64,000 nucleotides of DNA from SZUA-100 sp965248135 (GCA_965248135.1 CBDFIN010000010.1:1-64000); one strand, 5' to 3'. Shown: positions 44,985-55,740, counted from the stretch's first letter. Translations and numbers: made by a program. The notes: generated by a model not told the origin, from the letters alone.

Positions 44985-45764
44985 ATGTCAAATTCTCGTT
45001 TCGCCAGATCAATCGCTGTTGTTTTGGCAGCCTTCCTTATTGTGACCACCGGGATGGCAACCAAAAATACCTTCGCATTCGACGCAACCCAAAGGACCGA
45101 GATTGAGGCGCTGATTAGAAATTATATTTTGGAGAACCCAGAACTATTGGTTGAGGCGCAGGAAGCGTTGGAGAAAAAACGCGCAACGCAGGCAAAAGCG
45201 CGGGCAAAGAAGGCGCTGACGGAACAGCATGACCTGATATTCGCCTCTAAAAACCAGTTCGAAATCGGCAATCCAAAGGCCGATGTCACGGTGGTAGAGT
45301 TTTTCGACTACAATTGCGGTTTTTGTAAACGCGCCATGAGTGACATGAACAGGCTGCTTGAGGATGACAAAAATCTCAAATTCGTGCTCAAGGAACTGCC
45401 GATCCTGAGCGAAGGTTCGGTCACCGCACATCGTGTTTCAATAGCCGTTGGTCGGATCGCTCCGGAAAAATACCCGGAGTTCCACCGTCTGCTTTTAGGT
45501 GCCAATGGTCAAAAGGACGGAAAACGGGCGCTTCAAATTGCCGAGGGCCTTGGCCTGGATTTGGAAAAAGTACTAGCGCTGTCAAAACATGAAGACATCA
45601 ACGACGCCTTTCGTGAGGTCAACACCCTGGCCAACGATCTTGGCATGAACGGAACACCTTCTTACGTTGTTGGTGATGAAGTGGTTTTCGGTGCCCTTGG
45701 CTACAGGGTTTTGAAAGCAAAAATCGACAATTACCGCAAATGCGGCAGCACAACATGTTCGTGA
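44985..45764 (+). CDS. DsbA-family thiol oxidoreductase (Com1-like)
   Basis: 259 residues from ATG 44985, chosen because GGAGG lies five bases upstream; a frame start at 44940 has no such site. Signal or anchor segment at 8-28. A helical N-terminal extension (about 35-90) is followed by a thioredoxin fold with the CxxC active site (FDYNCGFCKR) and the cis-Pro loop (GTPSYVVG). It would oxidise or isomerise disulfides in the periplasm, perhaps serving the preceding protease. Confidence 0.9.
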   Translation: MSNSRFARSIAVVLAAFLIVTTGMATKNTFAFDATQRTEIEALIRNYILENPELLVEAQEALEKKRATQAKARAKKALTEQHDLIFASKNQFEIGNPKADVTVVEFFDYNCGFCKRAMSDMNRLLEDDKNLKFVLKELPILSEGSVTAHRVSIAVGRIAPEKYPEFHRLLLGANGQKDGKRALQIAEGLGLDLEKVLALSKHEDINDAFREVNTLANDLGMNGTPSYVVGDEVVFGALGYRVLKAKIDNYRKCGSTTCS

Positions 45765-46204
45765 GTGGTGACATGTTGTCTGCAAACAAAGGTTGTCGAA
45801 ATGCTGAATTTTTTCGTTATAGCGCGTCGAAAAGGCTCAATTTGGCGGAAAACAGCCCCGCTGACTAATTGGCTCTTTGATTGGGCGCCACTTGGACTTA
45901 TAACGATTCCATGCCTCTGGTGCATTTCTCGCCAGAGTTATTATGGGATTGTGGATGGCAAAACCGATCTACATTTTGAATTGCGTTGCACTTAGAGCTT
46001 TCAAGCGGCCCGTAGGCGATACTTTCTGCTCGCAAAGCCAAATTGAGCTGGCGTCAGCCGGCCGGCAAACATCGAATAATCACAATATTACGCTGCGACC
46101 AAGCCCTGTTAATGAAAAAGTGATCAAATGTTTTATTGCCAGGCAATGTTGCAATCCATCAATGCGCAATCCCCGCAACGACAATTATCAAGGTAATCTC
46201 TTCC
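45765..46204. other. 440-bp gap before accB without a gene
   Basis: In many Hyphomicrobiales a 3-dehydroquinate dehydratase gene (aroQ) lies here. None is visible on either strand. The open frames present have no start signals and do not resemble AroQ. I see no strong hairpin. The accB promoter should be in this stretch. Confidence 0.5.
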
Positions 46205-46663
46205 ATGACAGAGAAAAAATCGGGAATTAAGCCCCAACTGGTACGCGATCTGGCCGAATTGCTGGTCGAACTGGATCTGAACGAAGTTGATGTGAAAGAT
46301 GACAATATCCGCATTCGACTGACCAGAGGTCTTGGCGGCATGGTTGCAGCGCAACCGGTTCAGACCCGGGCGGCAGATGATTTTGCAGCGCCTCAACCGG
46401 CACCTGTGGCCAACCCGGAGACCGTTAGCGGTACCGAAGTACCCTCCCCCATGGTTGGCACGGTCTATCTGTCGCCATCACCGGACACCAGTGCTTATGT
46501 CGAAATCGGCAGCAAAGTACAAAAAGGCGACACCCTGTTGATCATTGAGGCCATGAAGACGATGAACCATATCCCGTCGCCACAATCCGGCACCATTGTC
46601 GGCATTCTGGTGGATGACAAGCAACCGGTTGAATTTGGCGAACCTCTTATGATCATCGGATAG
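46205..46663 (+). CDS. accB: Biotin carboxyl carrier protein of acetyl-CoA carboxylase
   Basis: 152 residues from ATG 46205. AccB carries the biotin that accepts CO2 for malonyl-CoA synthesis. The N-terminal helical part (LVRDLAELLVELDLNEV) is followed by an Ala/Pro linker (about 60-85) and the biotinyl domain, with the biotin Lys in IEAMKTMNHI. accC starts 12 bp later. Confidence 0.97.
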   Translation: MTEKKSGIKPQLVRDLAELLVELDLNEVDVKDDNIRIRLTRGLGGMVAAQPVQTRAADDFAAPQPAPVANPETVSGTEVPSPMVGTVYLSPSPDTSAYVEIGSKVQKGDTLLIIEAMKTMNHIPSPQSGTIVGILVDDKQPVEFGEPLMIIG

Positions 46664-46675
46664 GCGCGTACGCAA

Positions 46676-48019
46676 ATGTTTCACAAGATCCTTATTGCCA
46701 ACCGCGGAGAAATTGCGCTCAGAATATTGCGGGCCTGCAAGGAACTGGGTATCGGCACCGTGGCTGTTCATTCTACCGCTGATGCCTCGGCCATGCACGT
46801 GCGATTGGCCGATGAGAGCGTTTGTATCGGCCCGCCCGCATCGGCGGAATCCTATCTTAATATCCATCAGATAGTGGCGGCGTGTGAAATCACCGGTGCA
46901 AGTGCAATCCATCCGGGTTACGGATTTCTCTCAGAGAATGCCAAATTCGCAGAAATTCTGGAGGCGCACGGCATCACCTTTATCGGCCCCTCATCAAAAC
47001 ACATCCGCATGATGGGCGACAAAATCGAAGCCAAGGCAACGGCAAAACGACTGGGCATTCCAGTGGTGCCGGGATCCGATGGCGCGGTAAGTGATCCCGT
47101 GGAAGCCCGGCGCATTGCCAACAAGATCGGTTATCCGGTTATCATCAAGGCTGCCTCGGGCGGCGGTGGCCGCGGCATGAAGGTCGCCAATTCAAGCGCA
47201 GATCTTGCAGAGGCGCTGGCTTCAGCCCGCAAGGAAGCGGGTGCGGCTTTTGGTGATGATGTTGTCTATATCGAAAAATACCTGGCGAACCCACGCCATA
47301 TCGAAGTCCAGATCATGGGTGATGGCGCTGGTTTAGGGGTTCATTTGGGTGAACGTGACTGCTCGCTGCAACGGCGGCACCAAAAAATTTTTGAAGAGGC
47401 AACCTCACCTGCCCTCACTGACGAGCAACGCCAGAAAATCGGCGGCATTTGCGCCGATGCGGTGGCCAATATGGGCTATTCGGGCGCCGGAACAATTGAA
47501 TTTCTCTACGAGAACGATGAGTTCTACTTCATTGAGATGAACACCAGGCTGCAGGTCGAACATCCGGTTACCGAAATGATCACCCGGATTGATCTGGTCA
47601 ATGAACAATTGCGCGTTGCCTCAGGAGCGGGCATGTCGTTTGGCCAAGACGATGTCGACTTTTTGGGCCATGCCATCGAGTGCCGGATCAATGCGGAAAA
47701 TGCCCATACCTTTGTGCCTTCGCCCGGCTGCATCAGCTACTACCATCCGCCGGGTGGTCTTGGTGTTCGGGTCGATTCCGGTGTCTATCAAGGCTACACA
47801 ATTCCGCCTTACTATGACAGTCTGATTGGCAAGCTTATCGTCCACGGGCGCAACCGGCCGGAATGTCTGATGCGGCTCAGGCGTGCGCTGGGCGAATTCG
47901 TTGTTGATGGCATTGATACCACTTTGCCCCTGTTCCAGGAACTGGTCGAACATGAGGATATTGTTAATGGCAACTACAATATTCACTGGTTGGAGAAGCA
48001 CCTTTCGGGATCAGCGTAA
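46676..48019 (+). CDS. accC: Biotin carboxylase subunit of acetyl-CoA carboxylase
   Basis: 447 residues, standard length. It carboxylates biotin on AccB using ATP and bicarbonate. ATP-grasp motifs: [50 protein letters not shown], and [15 protein letters not shown]. Located directly behind accB; aat follows after six bases, so the three are one operon. Confidence 0.98.
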   Translation: MFHKILIANRGEIALRILRACKELGIGTVAVHSTADASAMHVRLADESVCIGPPASAESYLNIHQIVAACEITGASAIHPGYGFLSENAKFAEILEAHGITFIGPSSKHIRMMGDKIEAKATAKRLGIPVVPGSDGAVSDPVEARRIANKIGYPVIIKAASGGGGRGMKVANSSADLAEALASARKEAGAAFGDDVVYIEKYLANPRHIEVQIMGDGAGLGVHLGERDCSLQRRHQKIFEEATSPALTDEQRQKIGGICADAVANMGYSGAGTIEFLYENDEFYFIEMNTRLQVEHPVTEMITRIDLVNEQLRVASGAGMSFGQDDVDFLGHAIECRINAENAHTFVPSPGCISYYHPPGGLGVRVDSGVYQGYTIPPYYDSLIGKLIVHGRNRPECLMRLRRALGEFVVDGIDTTLPLFQELVEHEDIVNGNYNIHWLEKHLSGSA

Positions 48020-48025
48020 AACCTG

Positions 48026-48640
48026 ATGACTGCACACGAAGAACTGCTTTTAGAGATCACACCACAGGTGCTGCTAAAGGCCTATGCCTGTGGCATATTT
48101 CCGATGGCGGAATCTGCCGAAGATCCGGGCCTGTTTTGGGTTGAACCGGAAAGGAGAGGTGTCATTCCGCTCAATGCCTTTCATGTGTCAAAACGCATGC
48201 GGCGCACCATGCGACAAGGCCTATTCGAAATTCGTTTTGACACCGATTTTGATGCGGTGATCAATGGCTGCGCTGAAAACACTGCGCAGCGTAGAACCAC
48301 CTGGATCAACAGCCGTATCCGCAGACTTTACCGTGAACTGTTTGAATTAGGCCACTGCCATACGGTCGAAGCATGGCGCGATGATCAACTGGTCGGTGGT
48401 CTTTATGGCGTCACACTTAGAGCGGCATTTTTCGGCGAAAGCATGTTTTCAAGACAACGCGACGCCTCCAAGGTGGCGCTGGTAAGTCTGGTGGAGCGGT
48501 TGAAATCGCACGGTTTTCGATTGCTTGATACGCAGTTCACGACCGAGCACCTAAAAACATTTGGGGCGATTGAAGTGCCACGCGAGCGTTACGAAGATTT
48601 GCTGCAGGATGCGTTGCAGCATGAGGCGGAATTCAGCTAG
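48026..48640 (+). CDS. aat: Leucyl/phenylalanyl-tRNA-protein transferase
   Basis: 204 residues. Aat adds Leu or Phe to proteins with N-terminal Lys or Arg, marking them for ClpS-ClpAP, both of which are encoded in this window. Family motifs: [45 protein letters not shown], and [18 protein letters not shown]. It follows accC by six bases and is at the end of that operon. Confidence 0.97.
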   Translation: MTAHEELLLEITPQVLLKAYACGIFPMAESAEDPGLFWVEPERRGVIPLNAFHVSKRMRRTMRQGLFEIRFDTDFDAVINGCAENTAQRRTTWINSRIRRLYRELFELGHCHTVEAWRDDQLVGGLYGVTLRAAFFGESMFSRQRDASKVALVSLVERLKSHGFRLLDTQFTTEHLKTFGAIEVPRERYEDLLQDALQHEAEFS

Positions 48641-48649
48641 AGCGAAGGG

Positions 48650-49372
48650 TCAGTTGGTTGTTTCAAGCTTCCGTTTGGTCTTTGCCTGTTCGGCCAACTG
48701 CGCGGTCTTTTGTTGATATTCGGGCGTCACCAGACCGGCCGATATCACCAGCTTGGCGGCCTCTTCAACGCTCATATCCAGCCTGATCAAGTCAACATCC
48801 GGCACGAATAGTAAAAACCCCGAGGTCGGGTTGGGCGTCGTCGGCAAAAACACGCTTACGGTCTGCCCGGCCTGATCATTGAGCCTGCTTTGCGGTTCGC
48901 CCTTTGTTTCGGTGGCAATGAACACCAGTGCCCACAGGCCCTTGCGCGGATATTCGATTAAAGCGACTTCCTTAAAACTCTCGGTTTTCTCGTTGAAAAC
49001 AGTTTGAAAAATCTGCTTCAAACCAGAGTAGAGGTTACGTACCACCGGCATTCTGTGAAGCAGCGATTCCCCATAGGATACGATTGAGCGACCGATCAGG
49101 TTAGCGGTCAAAAAACCGACGATTGTGATGCAAAACAGTGCCACCAGGAGACCGAAGCCAGGCACTGCAAATGGCAAATAATTATCAGGATTATAAATTT
49201 CGGGCAGGTACGGCTTTACCCAGGAATCGACCCACTGGATCATTGTCCAGGTGAGATAGGCGGTTATCGCCACAGGCGCCAGTATGACAAATCCCGTGAG
49301 AAAATAATTGCGCAAACGGGTAACCAGATGCACTCGCCTGGGTTTTCCTTCAGCCGTGTTCTTTTTGGACAT
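48650..49372 (-). CDS. DUF502 membrane protein
   Basis: 240 residues from ATG 49372. Two N-terminal helices (about 20-45 and 70-97; GFVILAPVAITAYLTW) and a soluble C-terminal part. It belongs to the DUF502 family, of unknown function: MPVVRNLYSGLKQIFQTV and LIEYPRKGLWALVFIATE are typical. The convergent aat gene ends ten bases away. Confidence 0.9.
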   Translation of the reverse strand: MSKKNTAEGKPRRVHLVTRLRNYFLTGFVILAPVAITAYLTWTMIQWVDSWVKPYLPEIYNPDNYLPFAVPGFGLLVALFCITIVGFLTANLIGRSIVSYGESLLHRMPVVRNLYSGLKQIFQTVFNEKTESFKEVALIEYPRKGLWALVFIATETKGEPQSRLNDQAGQTVSVFLPTTPNPTSGFLLFVPDVDLIRLDMSVEEAAKLVISAGLVTPEYQQKTAQLAEQAKTKRKLETTN

Positions 49373-49562
49373 GCAGGGTTTCTCGTTGCTTGATGCCGAG
49401 GCAGGCAAATTCCCGTTAATTGCTTCAATATGAGCGATGTCGCGGTGATTGCAATGCAAAATCCGACAATTTACGATATTTTGCCGCTGTCAGGACAATG
49501 CTCCGCTGGATGTGATTTCCACAATGATCAAAATCGCACGGGTATTGCCATCGATCTATCGG

Positions 49563-51389
49563 TTACTCAACGGTTACAGATTTTGCCAAGTTACGTGGCT
49601 GATCGACATCAGTGCCTATGTGTGCCGCCGTGTGATAAGCCAACATCTGGATCGGTAACGAATAGACCAAAGGCGCAATGATTGCCGGCATATCCGGCAT
49701 GATGATGGTTTTCATATCCTCGATATCTGCCGCCGCTGCACCCTTTTTATCGGTTATCAGAATTATCCGGCCACCACGGGCTGCCACCTCTTGCATATTG
49801 GAGACCGTCTTGTCGAAAATGCCATCCGATGGCGCAATGACAATCACCGGCATGTTTTCATCAACCAAAGCAATCGGTCCGTGTTTCAATTCACCGGCGG
49901 GATAGCCTTCCGCATGAATGTAGGAAATTTCCTTTAATTTCAGAGCGCCTTCCATGGCGAGTGGAAAATTGCAGTCGCGGCCGAGGTATAAAACATTGCG
50001 GACGCTGACGAGATCACGCGCCAGGAGATCAATTTCCTCACCCAGTTTCAGTACCTGACTGGCAAGGCGCGGCGCCTCGCAAAGCTGGCGCACCAGTCGG
50101 GATTCTGCAGCTGCATCTATGTGGCCGCGCTGGCGAGCAGCCCCCACGGCAAGCGAAGCCAGCACCGAAAGCTGGCAGGTGAATGCCTTGGTCGAGGCAA
50201 CCCCAATTTCTGGTCCTGCAAGGGTCGGAAAAATGACTTCGGATTCACGCGCAATGGTTGATTCCCGTACGTTAACAATCGCACCGGTTCGCTGCTCCAT
50301 TTTCTGGCTGTAACGAAGCGAGGCAAGAGTGTCCGCCGTTTCACCTGACTGGGTGATAAATAGCGATAAGCCGCCTTTTTGCATGGGGGCTTCCCGATAG
50401 CGGAATTCGGACGCCACATCGATATCGACCGGCAGGCGCGCAAGCTTCTCAAACCAGTACTTTGAAACCAGACCGGCATAATAGGCCGTGCCACAAGCAG
50501 TGATAGATATCCGCTCCAGATCAACAAAATCAAACGGCATGTCATCAAGGCCGGATACCCGCTCTTCAGCAAAATCGAGATAATGGGCCAGGGTGTGGCC
50601 TATGACCTCGGGCTGTTCATGGATTTCCTTTTCCATGAAATGGCGGTGATTGCCCTTGTCGACCATCAGGCTGGAACCTACCGACAATTGTTTGGCGCGT
50701 TCAATCGGATTGGCAGCGGCGTCAAAAATCTGCATGTCCTCGCGGTGAATGACAGCCCAATCACCATCTTCCAGATAGGTAATCACATTGGTAAACGGTG
50801 CCAGCGCAATGGCATCTGAACCCAGATACATCTCGCCTTCGCCATGTCCGATGGCCAAAGGCGGGCCGTTGCGCGCAGCCACGATCAGATCAACATCCTC
50901 ACGAAACATAACAGCAAGGGCAAAGGCGCCTTCAAGTCGTAAGATGGCTTTGTGGGTGGCAAGTTCAGGTGACGCGCCCTGCTTGATTTCGCGATAGATC
51001 AGATGGGCAATAACTTCCGAATCGGTTTGCGAGGAGAATTCATATCCTTCAGACTTCAATTCCTCGCGTAGCTCCTTGAAATTTTCAATGATGCCATTGT
51101 GTACAAGCGCCACATTATCGGCGAAATGCGGGTGGGCATTGGTCTCGTTTGGTGCGCCGTGGGTGGCCCAGCGGGTATGGGCTATTCCGATGGTGCCCGG
51201 CAACGGGTTTTCCGCCAGCTTTGTTTCGAGATTGACAAGCTTGCCCTTTGCTCTTCTTCGCTCGAGCCTGTTGTGGTCCAAAGTTGCCACGCCAGCAGAA
51301 TCATAGCCGCGATATTCGAGCCTTTTTAAGGCGTCGACCAGCAGCGGTGCCACCTGTCTGTTGCCAACAATTCCAACAATACCACACAT
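49563..51389 (-). CDS. glmS: Glutamine-fructose-6-phosphate aminotransferase
   Basis: 608 residues from ATG 51389, chosen so that Cys2 (MCGIVGIVG) is the N-terminal nucleophile after Met removal. GlmS makes glucosamine-6-phosphate for peptidoglycan and lipopolysaccharide. A glutaminase domain (to about 240) is followed by two SIS domains (SISACGTAYYAGL; LGRDCNFPLAMEGALKLKE) and the C-terminal KSVTVE. glmU, often a neighbour, is not present. GGTCGGGA upstream serves as a ribosome site. Confidence 0.97.
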   Translation of the reverse strand: MCGIVGIVGNRQVAPLLVDALKRLEYRGYDSAGVATLDHNRLERRRAKGKLVNLETKLAENPLPGTIGIAHTRWATHGAPNETNAHPHFADNVALVHNGIIENFKELREELKSEGYEFSSQTDSEVIAHLIYREIKQGASPELATHKAILRLEGAFALAVMFREDVDLIVAARNGPPLAIGHGEGEMYLGSDAIALAPFTNVITYLEDGDWAVIHREDMQIFDAAANPIERAKQLSVGSSLMVDKGNHRHFMEKEIHEQPEVIGHTLAHYLDFAEERVSGLDDMPFDFVDLERISITACGTAYYAGLVSKYWFEKLARLPVDIDVASEFRYREAPMQKGGLSLFITQSGETADTLASLRYSQKMEQRTGAIVNVRESTIARESEVIFPTLAGPEIGVASTKAFTCQLSVLASLAVGAARQRGHIDAAAESRLVRQLCEAPRLASQVLKLGEEIDLLARDLVSVRNVLYLGRDCNFPLAMEGALKLKEISYIHAEGYPAGELKHGPIALVDENMPVIVIAPSDGIFDKTVSNMQEVAARGGRIILITDKKGAAAADIEDMKTIIMPDMPAIIAPLVYSLPIQMLAYHTAAHIGTDVDQPRNLAKSVTVE

Positions 51390-51667
51390 GCGCGATTCCC
51401 GACCTGCCGGTTCAATGCATCTGAATAGGTGTTTAACCCGACCATGGGTAGTAAAAAAAGATTTCCAGTTTGAAAAATTGCTCGACCACACAAGAGTACT
51501 CACAGCAATTCCAATATATGGCTAATCACCGGCCGAGGCTGGTGGATCTGACCGTCTGCTTCGAAAATCACAGTACAGCAATTATAAACCCGCATCGCGC
51601 GCCTGCTAAAGGATGGCGAGCCCTGGCTATCATACCAAGAGAAGTTTTTTTTATGAGGGTTCCGGTA

Positions 51668-52408
51668 TCAAACGACTGCGTTGCCGAAAATCAATTGCAG
51701 TGCGTGGTGGTGGCCACTGCCCGCAAGGGCAATATAACAGGTATAAATGCCAAACATGATAATGAACGCGCCGGCGGCCTGTCGCACCAAAGGTTTGCGG
51801 GCGAGCTTCACCAACAGATCCGCCGCCGTCCCCATCGCCATCAACATCGGTAAAGTGCCAAGGCCGAAGGCCAGCATGGTCGCCGCACCACCGACGGGTG
51901 AAGCCGATACAATCGCCAGACCGAGCGCCGAATAGACCAATCCACAAGGTAGCCATCCCCATACCAGCCCAAGACCAAAGGCCTGATAGGGTGATTTTGC
52001 CGGCATGAAACGCCGCCCCAGCGGTTCAATTATTCGCCACAGGTGCGACCCGGCCCTTTCAAAAATGGCAATCAACCCCGACCAGCCGGCAAGATAAAGA
52101 CCCAGTGCTATCATCAGTGCCCCGGCGATAAATCGGCCATAGGGAGCGACCGTTGCGAGAGCCGACTGGGATATTAACGCACCCAGCGATCCGGCGATGA
52201 TGCCAGCGACTATATACGAGATTATCCGGCCAGCGTTGTAGCCAAGATTATAGCCCATTCGTGCCGCAATCGGGCGCTTTGAACGAGCGCTCCCTGCATT
52301 GAGCACGCCGACAATGCCGCCACACATGCCAAGACAATGGGTCGAGCCCAAAAGGCCGATTGTGAATGCAGTTAAATAGGTTAGTTCCACCAGGTTTCCA
52401 TTCATCAT
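51668..52408 (-). CDS. SafE/TauE-like (DsbD-type) membrane protein beside ccoI
   Basis: 246 residues, six or seven helices. The motif GLLGSTHCLGMCGGIVG with two Cys, and WGWLPCGLVYSAL in the second half, mark the cytochrome-biogenesis DsbD_2-type proteins often annotated as sulfite exporters and found beside ccoI as CcoH/CcoS-linked genes. It overlaps the ccoI stop by four bases (ATGA), so it is coupled to the copper ATPase. It probably handles copper or thiols during oxidase assembly. Confidence 0.8.
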   Translation of the reverse strand: MMNGNLVELTYLTAFTIGLLGSTHCLGMCGGIVGVLNAGSARSKRPIAARMGYNLGYNAGRIISYIVAGIIAGSLGALISQSALATVAPYGRFIAGALMIALGLYLAGWSGLIAIFERAGSHLWRIIEPLGRRFMPAKSPYQAFGLGLVWGWLPCGLVYSALGLAIVSASPVGGAATMLAFGLGTLPMLMAMGTAADLLVKLARKPLVRQAAGAFIIMFGIYTCYIALAGSGHHHALQLIFGNAVV

Positions 52409-54798
52409 TCTGGGTGCATATCGGCGCGAACCATGGCCTGAAGGTCGGTGCGCAGCGATGTGTCAGCAAGCCCCGGCGCCTCATGATCGCCAATTGGCCG
52501 GCAGGAATTCCAGATCACCAGCAGACTGCTGGTCGACATGGCAAGCGCTGCAAACAGCGGGTTGAGAAGACCGCTCAGTGCCAAGGGTATCGCGACCGCA
52601 TTATAGAGCAAGGCCCAACCCAGGTTCTGCCTTATGCGCCGTCGCGTCGTATTGATTAAATCAAAGGCATCGAATATCCACTCAAGCCGATTTCCCGGGA
52701 TGATTACACTTGCCGCATCAGCCGCCAGCGCGGTTGGCGCGCCGAAGGCAATGCCAATATCGGCAGCCGCCAGCGCCGGCGCATCATTGCTGCCATCACC
52801 AATCATGACGACTGTTCCTTGTGTCCGCAATTGTCTTATCACGGCCGCCTTGGCCTCCGGTGGCACGCCGGCATAAACCTCATCGACGTGGTGCTCATAG
52901 CCGGATGGATGTTCAGCACCGGTCAACAGCACCACCTTCACCCTTTGGCGCAGCCGCTCAACCACTTGTTGCCATTCTGGCCGTGACTGATCCAGTGTGA
53001 CTATCGCGCCTTGCGCCACACCATCCCAACCGACAAGGGATACTGCGCCCTCGCCCGGTTGAACGGTTTTGGCGAAGGCTGCAACCTTTTTTGGAATTTC
53101 CCATCCCAGCGTGGCGAACAGGGTTTTTGAACCCACCGCCACTTCACGCCGGTTGACCATAGCAACGGCGCCGCGTCCTGGATGAATGACCAGACTGGAG
53201 GCATGAAGTTCATCACTCAACCTGGCGATGGCTTGGGCAATTGGATGGCTGGAGCGGCGTTCAACTGCAGCGGCATAGGAAATGGCTTCTTCAGCACCAA
53301 AGGTCTTGATCACAGCCATCTCGCCGGTGGACAAAGTACCGGTCTTATCGAGGGCAACGATATCAATTTCGGGTGCTTTGTCGAAGATGTCTGCGCTGGT
53401 AAAAATTATGCCGCGCCTCAGCGCCGTGCTTACCGATGCGGCCGAGGTCAACGGTATCGCCAGCCCGAAGGTGCAGGGGCAGGAAACAATAAGGGTAGCA
53501 AGTCCGGTTAAAATGGCCGCATCAAGCGGACTTCCACCGAGCAAGTTCCAGGAGGTAATGGCCACCGCCAGTACCAGTACCAACGGGACGAATAACCGGG
53601 CGAGTTGATCAGCAAACCCGCGGGCACCGGCAATCGAGCTTTGTACATTCCACAACACCTTTGCAAGGGCGTTTAACTGGCTTTCAACCTTCAGTCCGAC
53701 CCTTAGTTCCAATTCGCCTTCAACGACAATTGCCCCGCCGACAACCGGGTCGCCGATATTGCGGGCAACGGGAAAGGGTTCTCCGGTCATCAAGGATTCA
53801 TCAACTGCCGCCTGCCCCTTGATAATCGTTCCATTGACGGGAATTGCCTCACCAGGCCAAACGATCACCCGATCTCCGGGTTTGATTTCATCAACGTTGC
53901 GCTGCTTTATTTGGCCATCACTGCGCACCCTTGCGACCGGTGAAACGGCCTGCATAAGCCGGGTTAGGGCGTTGGTTGCGTCATCGCGTGCACCGCGCTC
54001 AAAAAACCGGCCAATGGTCACAACGGCAATAATAGTGGCCGCCACATCAAAATAGAGATCAAGCGACCCGGCAAAAAGCTGGACGGTGCTGTATGCATAG
54101 GCTGCCAATATGGCGACGGTCAGCAGATTATCCATGTTGAGCACCCGGGCACGCAAGCCGATCCAGGCGCCTTTGAAAATTGGCGCACCACCATAAATCA
54201 CCAATATGGTGGTCAGCACGAACAAAACCCTGGGCAGGGCGACGTCGATAATGAATTTGACCGGCTCCAGCTCCTCTACACTGACCAGGCCAATATGGGT
54301 CGGATAGTAGAACGCCAGGTACAGCATCATAATGACCGAAGCAAACGAAGTTACAGCGATGGCGCGAAGCAGGGAGAGACGATAACCATCGCCGTCTACC
54401 GCCTGAGACCGCATCTGCGCCTTGTAGCCAAACATGCTCATCAGTTTTGGTAACCGCGAAGCATCCAACTTGTCTGCGTCATAGACGACCCGTGCGGTGG
54501 AAGTGGCATAGCTGGTTGCAACTGAGAGAATTCCGTCGATCCTTTCAGCCATCCTCTCGATCAGGATCTCGCACGAGGAACAGTGCATTCCTTCGATGCG
54601 CAGAAAAGCCTCCGCCCCTTCTATCGCGGGCGCCCTGGCAGGAATTTCAGCAGCTTCCGCAGACTTGGCCAGCAATATTTCGTCGCCAAAATGCTTGTAC
54701 ACCTCCCGGCAACCGATGCAGCAGAACACATGGCCACCTGCCTCAACCGGAGACGGCGGTACCCGAAGCGCACAGAGTTTGCAGTTATCCCTAATCAT
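52405..54798 (-). CDS. ccoI: Copper-translocating P-type ATPase, CcoI/FixI type
   Basis: 797 residues. The N-terminus has the extra Cys-rich segment of CcoI (CKLCALRVP, CCIGCREVYKHFG) and an HMA domain with GMHCSSCE. The ion site is CPC (VSCPCTFGLA), the phosphorylated Asp is in ALDKTGTLS, and the hinge is MIGDGSNDAPALAAADIGIA. FixI/CcoI exports copper to the periplasm for heme-copper enzymes. No cbb3 oxidase genes (ccoNOQP) are in the window; a CuA-bearing enzyme is encoded 1 kb to the right instead. Confidence 0.92.
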   Translation of the reverse strand: MIRDNCKLCALRVPPSPVEAGGHVFCCIGCREVYKHFGDEILLAKSAEAAEIPARAPAIEGAEAFLRIEGMHCSSCEILIERMAERIDGILSVATSYATSTARVVYDADKLDASRLPKLMSMFGYKAQMRSQAVDGDGYRLSLLRAIAVTSFASVIMMLYLAFYYPTHIGLVSVEELEPVKFIIDVALPRVLFVLTTILVIYGGAPIFKGAWIGLRARVLNMDNLLTVAILAAYAYSTVQLFAGSLDLYFDVAATIIAVVTIGRFFERGARDDATNALTRLMQAVSPVARVRSDGQIKQRNVDEIKPGDRVIVWPGEAIPVNGTIIKGQAAVDESLMTGEPFPVARNIGDPVVGGAIVVEGELELRVGLKVESQLNALAKVLWNVQSSIAGARGFADQLARLFVPLVLVLAVAITSWNLLGGSPLDAAILTGLATLIVSCPCTFGLAIPLTSAASVSTALRRGIIFTSADIFDKAPEIDIVALDKTGTLSTGEMAVIKTFGAEEAISYAAAVERRSSHPIAQAIARLSDELHASSLVIHPGRGAVAMVNRREVAVGSKTLFATLGWEIPKKVAAFAKTVQPGEGAVSLVGWDGVAQGAIVTLDQSRPEWQQVVERLRQRVKVVLLTGAEHPSGYEHHVDEVYAGVPPEAKAAVIRQLRTQGTVVMIGDGSNDAPALAAADIGIAFGAPTALAADAASVIIPGNRLEWIFDAFDLINTTRRRIRQNLGWALLYNAVAIPLALSGLLNPLFAALAMSTSSLLVIWNSCRPIGDHEAPGLADTSLRTDLQAMVRADMHPE

Positions 54799-54880
54799 GC
54801 GTTTTTTCCAGATAGGGGAATTGACACATTCTCACATTCCAATTATCGTTTATTAAGAATCCTTATTAGCATTTGAGAAA

Positions 54881-55642
54881 ATGTCCGCAAAGAGAATATT
54901 ACAGATTATCAATTTTGTCGCCAGCCGAAAATCACCTGTCGGCACCGGCGAGGCTGGTCGTATGTTGGGGCTGCCGCAGGCAACGGTCTATCGGCTGTTT
55001 GCCATGCTGGAAGACGAAGGCGTATTGCAGCGCATCGGCGATGGCAAGAAGGTGGAATTGAGTGACCGGTTTCTTCACATAGTTGTCACTGGTGCCAGCG
55101 ACGAGCAACTGGTTTCGGGGTTTCGGGACTGCATGGCGCATGTTGCCGACAGTACAAAAGCTTGTGCATTTCTGGGCCGTCTGAGCGGAAAACTGGTCGA
55201 ACTGGTTCATGTGGTAACACCCACCGACAGATCAGCCGCTTATATCCATCCGGGCCTGAATGTCCGTCCAGCGCATGCTTGTTCATCGTCCCGCGCCATT
55301 TTGGCCAACCTGGACGATCAGAGGATCGCTGAAATTACCGGTACCGAAAAAGCGGCATTTACCGGCAAAACACTAACCAGCAAAAAGGATATTCTGACTG
55401 AACTGCGTTTAACCAAACAACGTGGCTACGCGGTTTGTGACCAGGAAATCGATGTTGGCGTTACCAGTGTTGCCATACCTGTGATCGTTGGCAGAGCCGG
55501 CGTGGTTTGCAGCATAGGAATTGTGGCAGCAACATCATGGATGCACAAAATCGGGCTACCATCGGTAGCTGAAACACTGAAAGATTGCATTGACAAAACA
55601 GTTTCGGGGTTCAATGCAGATCAAGCGGTGGAAACCGTTTGA
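54881..55642 (+). CDS. IclR-family transcriptional regulator
   Basis: 253 residues. The N-terminal winged helix (RILQIINFVASRKSPVGTGEAGRMLGLPQATVYRLFAMLEDEG) is typical. The effector domain (about 80-245) has the usual AHACSSSRAILANL and GYAVCDQEIDVGVTSVAIPV. It is divergent from ccoI and 98 bp upstream of the heme-copper enzyme genes, so control of either is possible. The ligand is unknown. Confidence 0.88.
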   Translation: MSAKRILQIINFVASRKSPVGTGEAGRMLGLPQATVYRLFAMLEDEGVLQRIGDGKKVELSDRFLHIVVTGASDEQLVSGFRDCMAHVADSTKACAFLGRLSGKLVELVHVVTPTDRSAAYIHPGLNVRPAHACSSSRAILANLDDQRIAEITGTEKAAFTGKTLTSKKDILTELRLTKQRGYAVCDQEIDVGVTSVAIPVIVGRAGVVCSIGIVAATSWMHKIGLPSVAETLKDCIDKTVSGFNADQAVETV

Positions 55643-55740
55643 ATAAGATGGGGGTCGGAAAATCAAATGAGGATTATTGGCTACTGAATCATATGGTCTA
55701 AAGACTGGATAAAACAACAAGCGAGGGAGGAGAGACCGAT

